From positions 1 to 6,482 of the forward strand of contig ASHK01000302.1 in NCBI GenBank assembly GCA_000695745.1: a stretch of 6,482 bases of DNA. The letters are read 5' to 3'. Shown here piece after piece: positions 5,251 to 6,482 of this stretch. The translations under genes and the position numbers were made by a program. The DNA comes from Vibrio madracius. GTDB lineage: Bacteria > Pseudomonadota > Gammaproteobacteria > Enterobacterales > Vibrionaceae. Numbering within the stretch: position 1 is the first letter of the stretch; each line of letters opens with the position of its first letter. Below the pieces are notes generated by a model. The model did no database searches. It saw only the letters and a list, made by a program, of their open reading frames with translations, and was not told the origin of the DNA.

Positions 5251-6482
5251 ATGTTGAGAATCATCTACTCCATCATACTGGTGCTCGTCGCCCCGTTTTT
5301 TTAGTTGGGCTGTTTAAGAAAAAAGCGGGCAAGCCATCAGTGGGTCGTCGCTGGCGTGAACATTTTGGTGTTACGCCAGCGCTTACTAATCACCAGAACC
5401 AAGACATTGTCTGGTTCCATGCCGTCTCCGTTGGAGAAGTATTGGCGGTGACCCCTTTGATACGTCGTTATGCACAAACTCACCCGCAGCATAAGTTACT
5501 TATCACGACCACGACTGCAACTGGCGCTGAACAAGCAGAGAAGCTGTCTGATATTGCTGAACATCGCTACATGCCATTGGATTTTAGCTTTGCTATCAAG
5601 CGCTTTATCAAAACAGTTCGACCTCAGAAAATGATCATTGTAGAAACGGAACTTTGGCCGAACACCCTATCTGTGGTTGCTAAGTCTGGAATCCACATTA
5701 CCGTCATCAATGCACGATTATCAGAGCGGTCATGTCAACGTTATGCACGAGTTCGATCTTTTTTCTGGCTAGCGGCACAGCATATCGACCACCTCTGTTG
5801 TCAGTTTAGCGAAGACGCTGAGCGATTTGCTCGACTAGGTATTCCTAGCGAGCGTCTCTCGGTAACAGGGTCTATCAAGTTTGACATTAGCGTCCCTAAT
5901 TCCGTTAATGAGCATGGTCGTCGCCTAAGAGAGATATTAGGCCCTCAAAGACCAGTTTGGATTGCTGCAAGTACACACTCTGGTGAGGAAGAACAAATTC
6001 TCAACGCGCATAATACTGTTTTAAAGGTATTTCCCGATGCACTGCTCGTTATTGTTCCACGCCATCCCGAACGCTTTGTCCATGTGGAACGACTGTGCTT
6101 AGAGCAAGGCTTTAACGTTGCTCGCCGCAGTCTCACAGAAAGCTCCATATCTCTACAGACCCAAGTTTTTCTTGGGGACACTATGGGAGAAATGATGACC
6201 TACCTCGCGGCCAGTGACAGTTTGTTTTATGGGGGGAAGCCTGATAGAAAAAAAGTTGGCGGTCACAACCTGTTAGAACCAGCCGCTCTCGGTGTGCCAT
6301 CAATAACCGGACCTAGTTACTTCAACTTTACCCAGATCGTTACTCTCCTATGTAGCGTCAATGCGCTGGATATTGCTGAGTCAGAGCAAGAATTAGAGCA
6401 GCTCGTCATCGCTCTTCTGCAGAACCCAAAGAAAAGACAGCAGATGGCAGAGGCTGCTCAAGACGTTGTTCGTAACTGCAAG
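5251..6482 (+). CDS. waaA: Kdo transferase (3-deoxy-D-manno-octulosonic acid transferase), 5' frameshift, 3' end cut
   Basis: WaaA transfers Kdo from CMP-Kdo to the lipid A precursor at the inner membrane, the step that starts core assembly; it is normally essential. ATG 5251 reads MLRIIYSIILVLVAPFF and then hits TAG at 5302–5304. Adding one T to the T7 tract (5296–5302) restores an uninterrupted frame from 5301 to the right edge, about 411 of an expected 425 or so residues. Numbered on the repaired protein: membrane anchor 3–21; GRRWREHFG; VSVGE with the catalytic-base glutamate at 63; ETELWPN 132–138; NARLS; GSIKFD; PRHPERF 270–276; GDTMGE 309–314; GGHNLLEP 337–344. At 328–336 the usual GGSLxG-type loop reads GGKPDRKKV, explained by two compensating indels. 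It lies 4 bases after the GT-C stop. Translation of the unrepaired frame would need a weak internal start such as GTG 5340. Confidence 0.9.
5296..5302 (+). other. T7 homopolymer at the waaA frame break
   Basis: Seven T's follow CCG and run straight into a stop (TTT TTT TAG). Eight T's would read TTT TTT TTA GTT and join the WaaA anchor to the rest of the enzyme. Homopolymer undercalling is the simplest cause. A −1 slip of the TTT codon before the stop would re-pair perfectly, so biological slippage is possible in principle. Confidence 0.85.
6231..6257 (+). other. Compensating indel pair within waaA
   Basis: The codons read G-G-K-P-D-R-K-K-V. Removing one A at 6237–6238 and adding one G next to 6247 gives G-G-S-L-I-G-K-K-V, the expected loop just before GGHN. 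The net length is unchanged, so the frame stays open on both sides and the damage is easy to miss. Confidence 0.7.

Noticed and set aside
5296..5302. Phase-variable homopolymer switch in waaA
   Set aside because: The tract is only seven bases and lies in a gene that is normally essential, so on/off switching is unlikely. Read error or slippage are kept as findings instead.

Overview
The window is a stretch of a lipopolysaccharide (LPS) core and lipid A assembly locus from a gammaproteobacterium. The moderately AT-leaning base composition, the waaF–waaL–glycosyltransferases–waaA gene set and the protein flavour (for example the WaaA segment GGHNLLEPAALG) fit a Vibrio or another member of the Vibrionaceae. 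That placement is inferred by recognition; no database was searched. All genes are on the + strand and packed like an operon: spacers are 10 bases or less and two junctions are ATGA overlaps. There is no gene-free stretch above 300 bases, and I see no RNA gene, CRISPR array, insertion sequence, convincing promoter or terminator.

Layout: 1–379 is the 3' end of waaF (heptosyltransferase II). 390–1634 is waaL (O-antigen ligase). 1631–2446 is a cytoplasmic family 2 glycosyltransferase (GT2). 2443–3435 is a GtrB/ArnC-type polyprenyl-phosphate glycosyltransferase with two C-terminal membrane segments. 3419–3819 is a GtrA-type small membrane protein, frame-disrupted. 3830–5246 is a multi-spanning GT-C-type membrane glycosyltransferase, frame-disrupted. 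5251 to the right edge is waaA/kdtA (Kdo transferase), with a broken frame in its first codons and a scrambled loop near its C-terminal motifs.

Functionally, waaF, waaA and probably the GT2 gene build the inner core and outer sugars on the cytoplasmic face, and waaL attaches O-antigen in the periplasm. The middle genes form the three-part set known from O-antigen glucosylation cassettes: GtrB loads a sugar on undecaprenyl phosphate, GtrA helps move it across the membrane, and a GT-C enzyme transfers it to LPS on the periplasmic side. Here the order is B–A–C, within a core locus.

The most notable observation is a run of small indels confined to about 3750–6250: a one-base loss in gtrA, a net +1 or −2 change in the GT-C gene, a T7 tract that needs eight T's in waaA, and a pair of compensating indels in waaA. 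Because waaA is normally essential, sequencing or assembly error is the leading explanation. Real decay of the decoration module, or slippage at the T tract, remain alternatives that raw reads or resequencing would settle.
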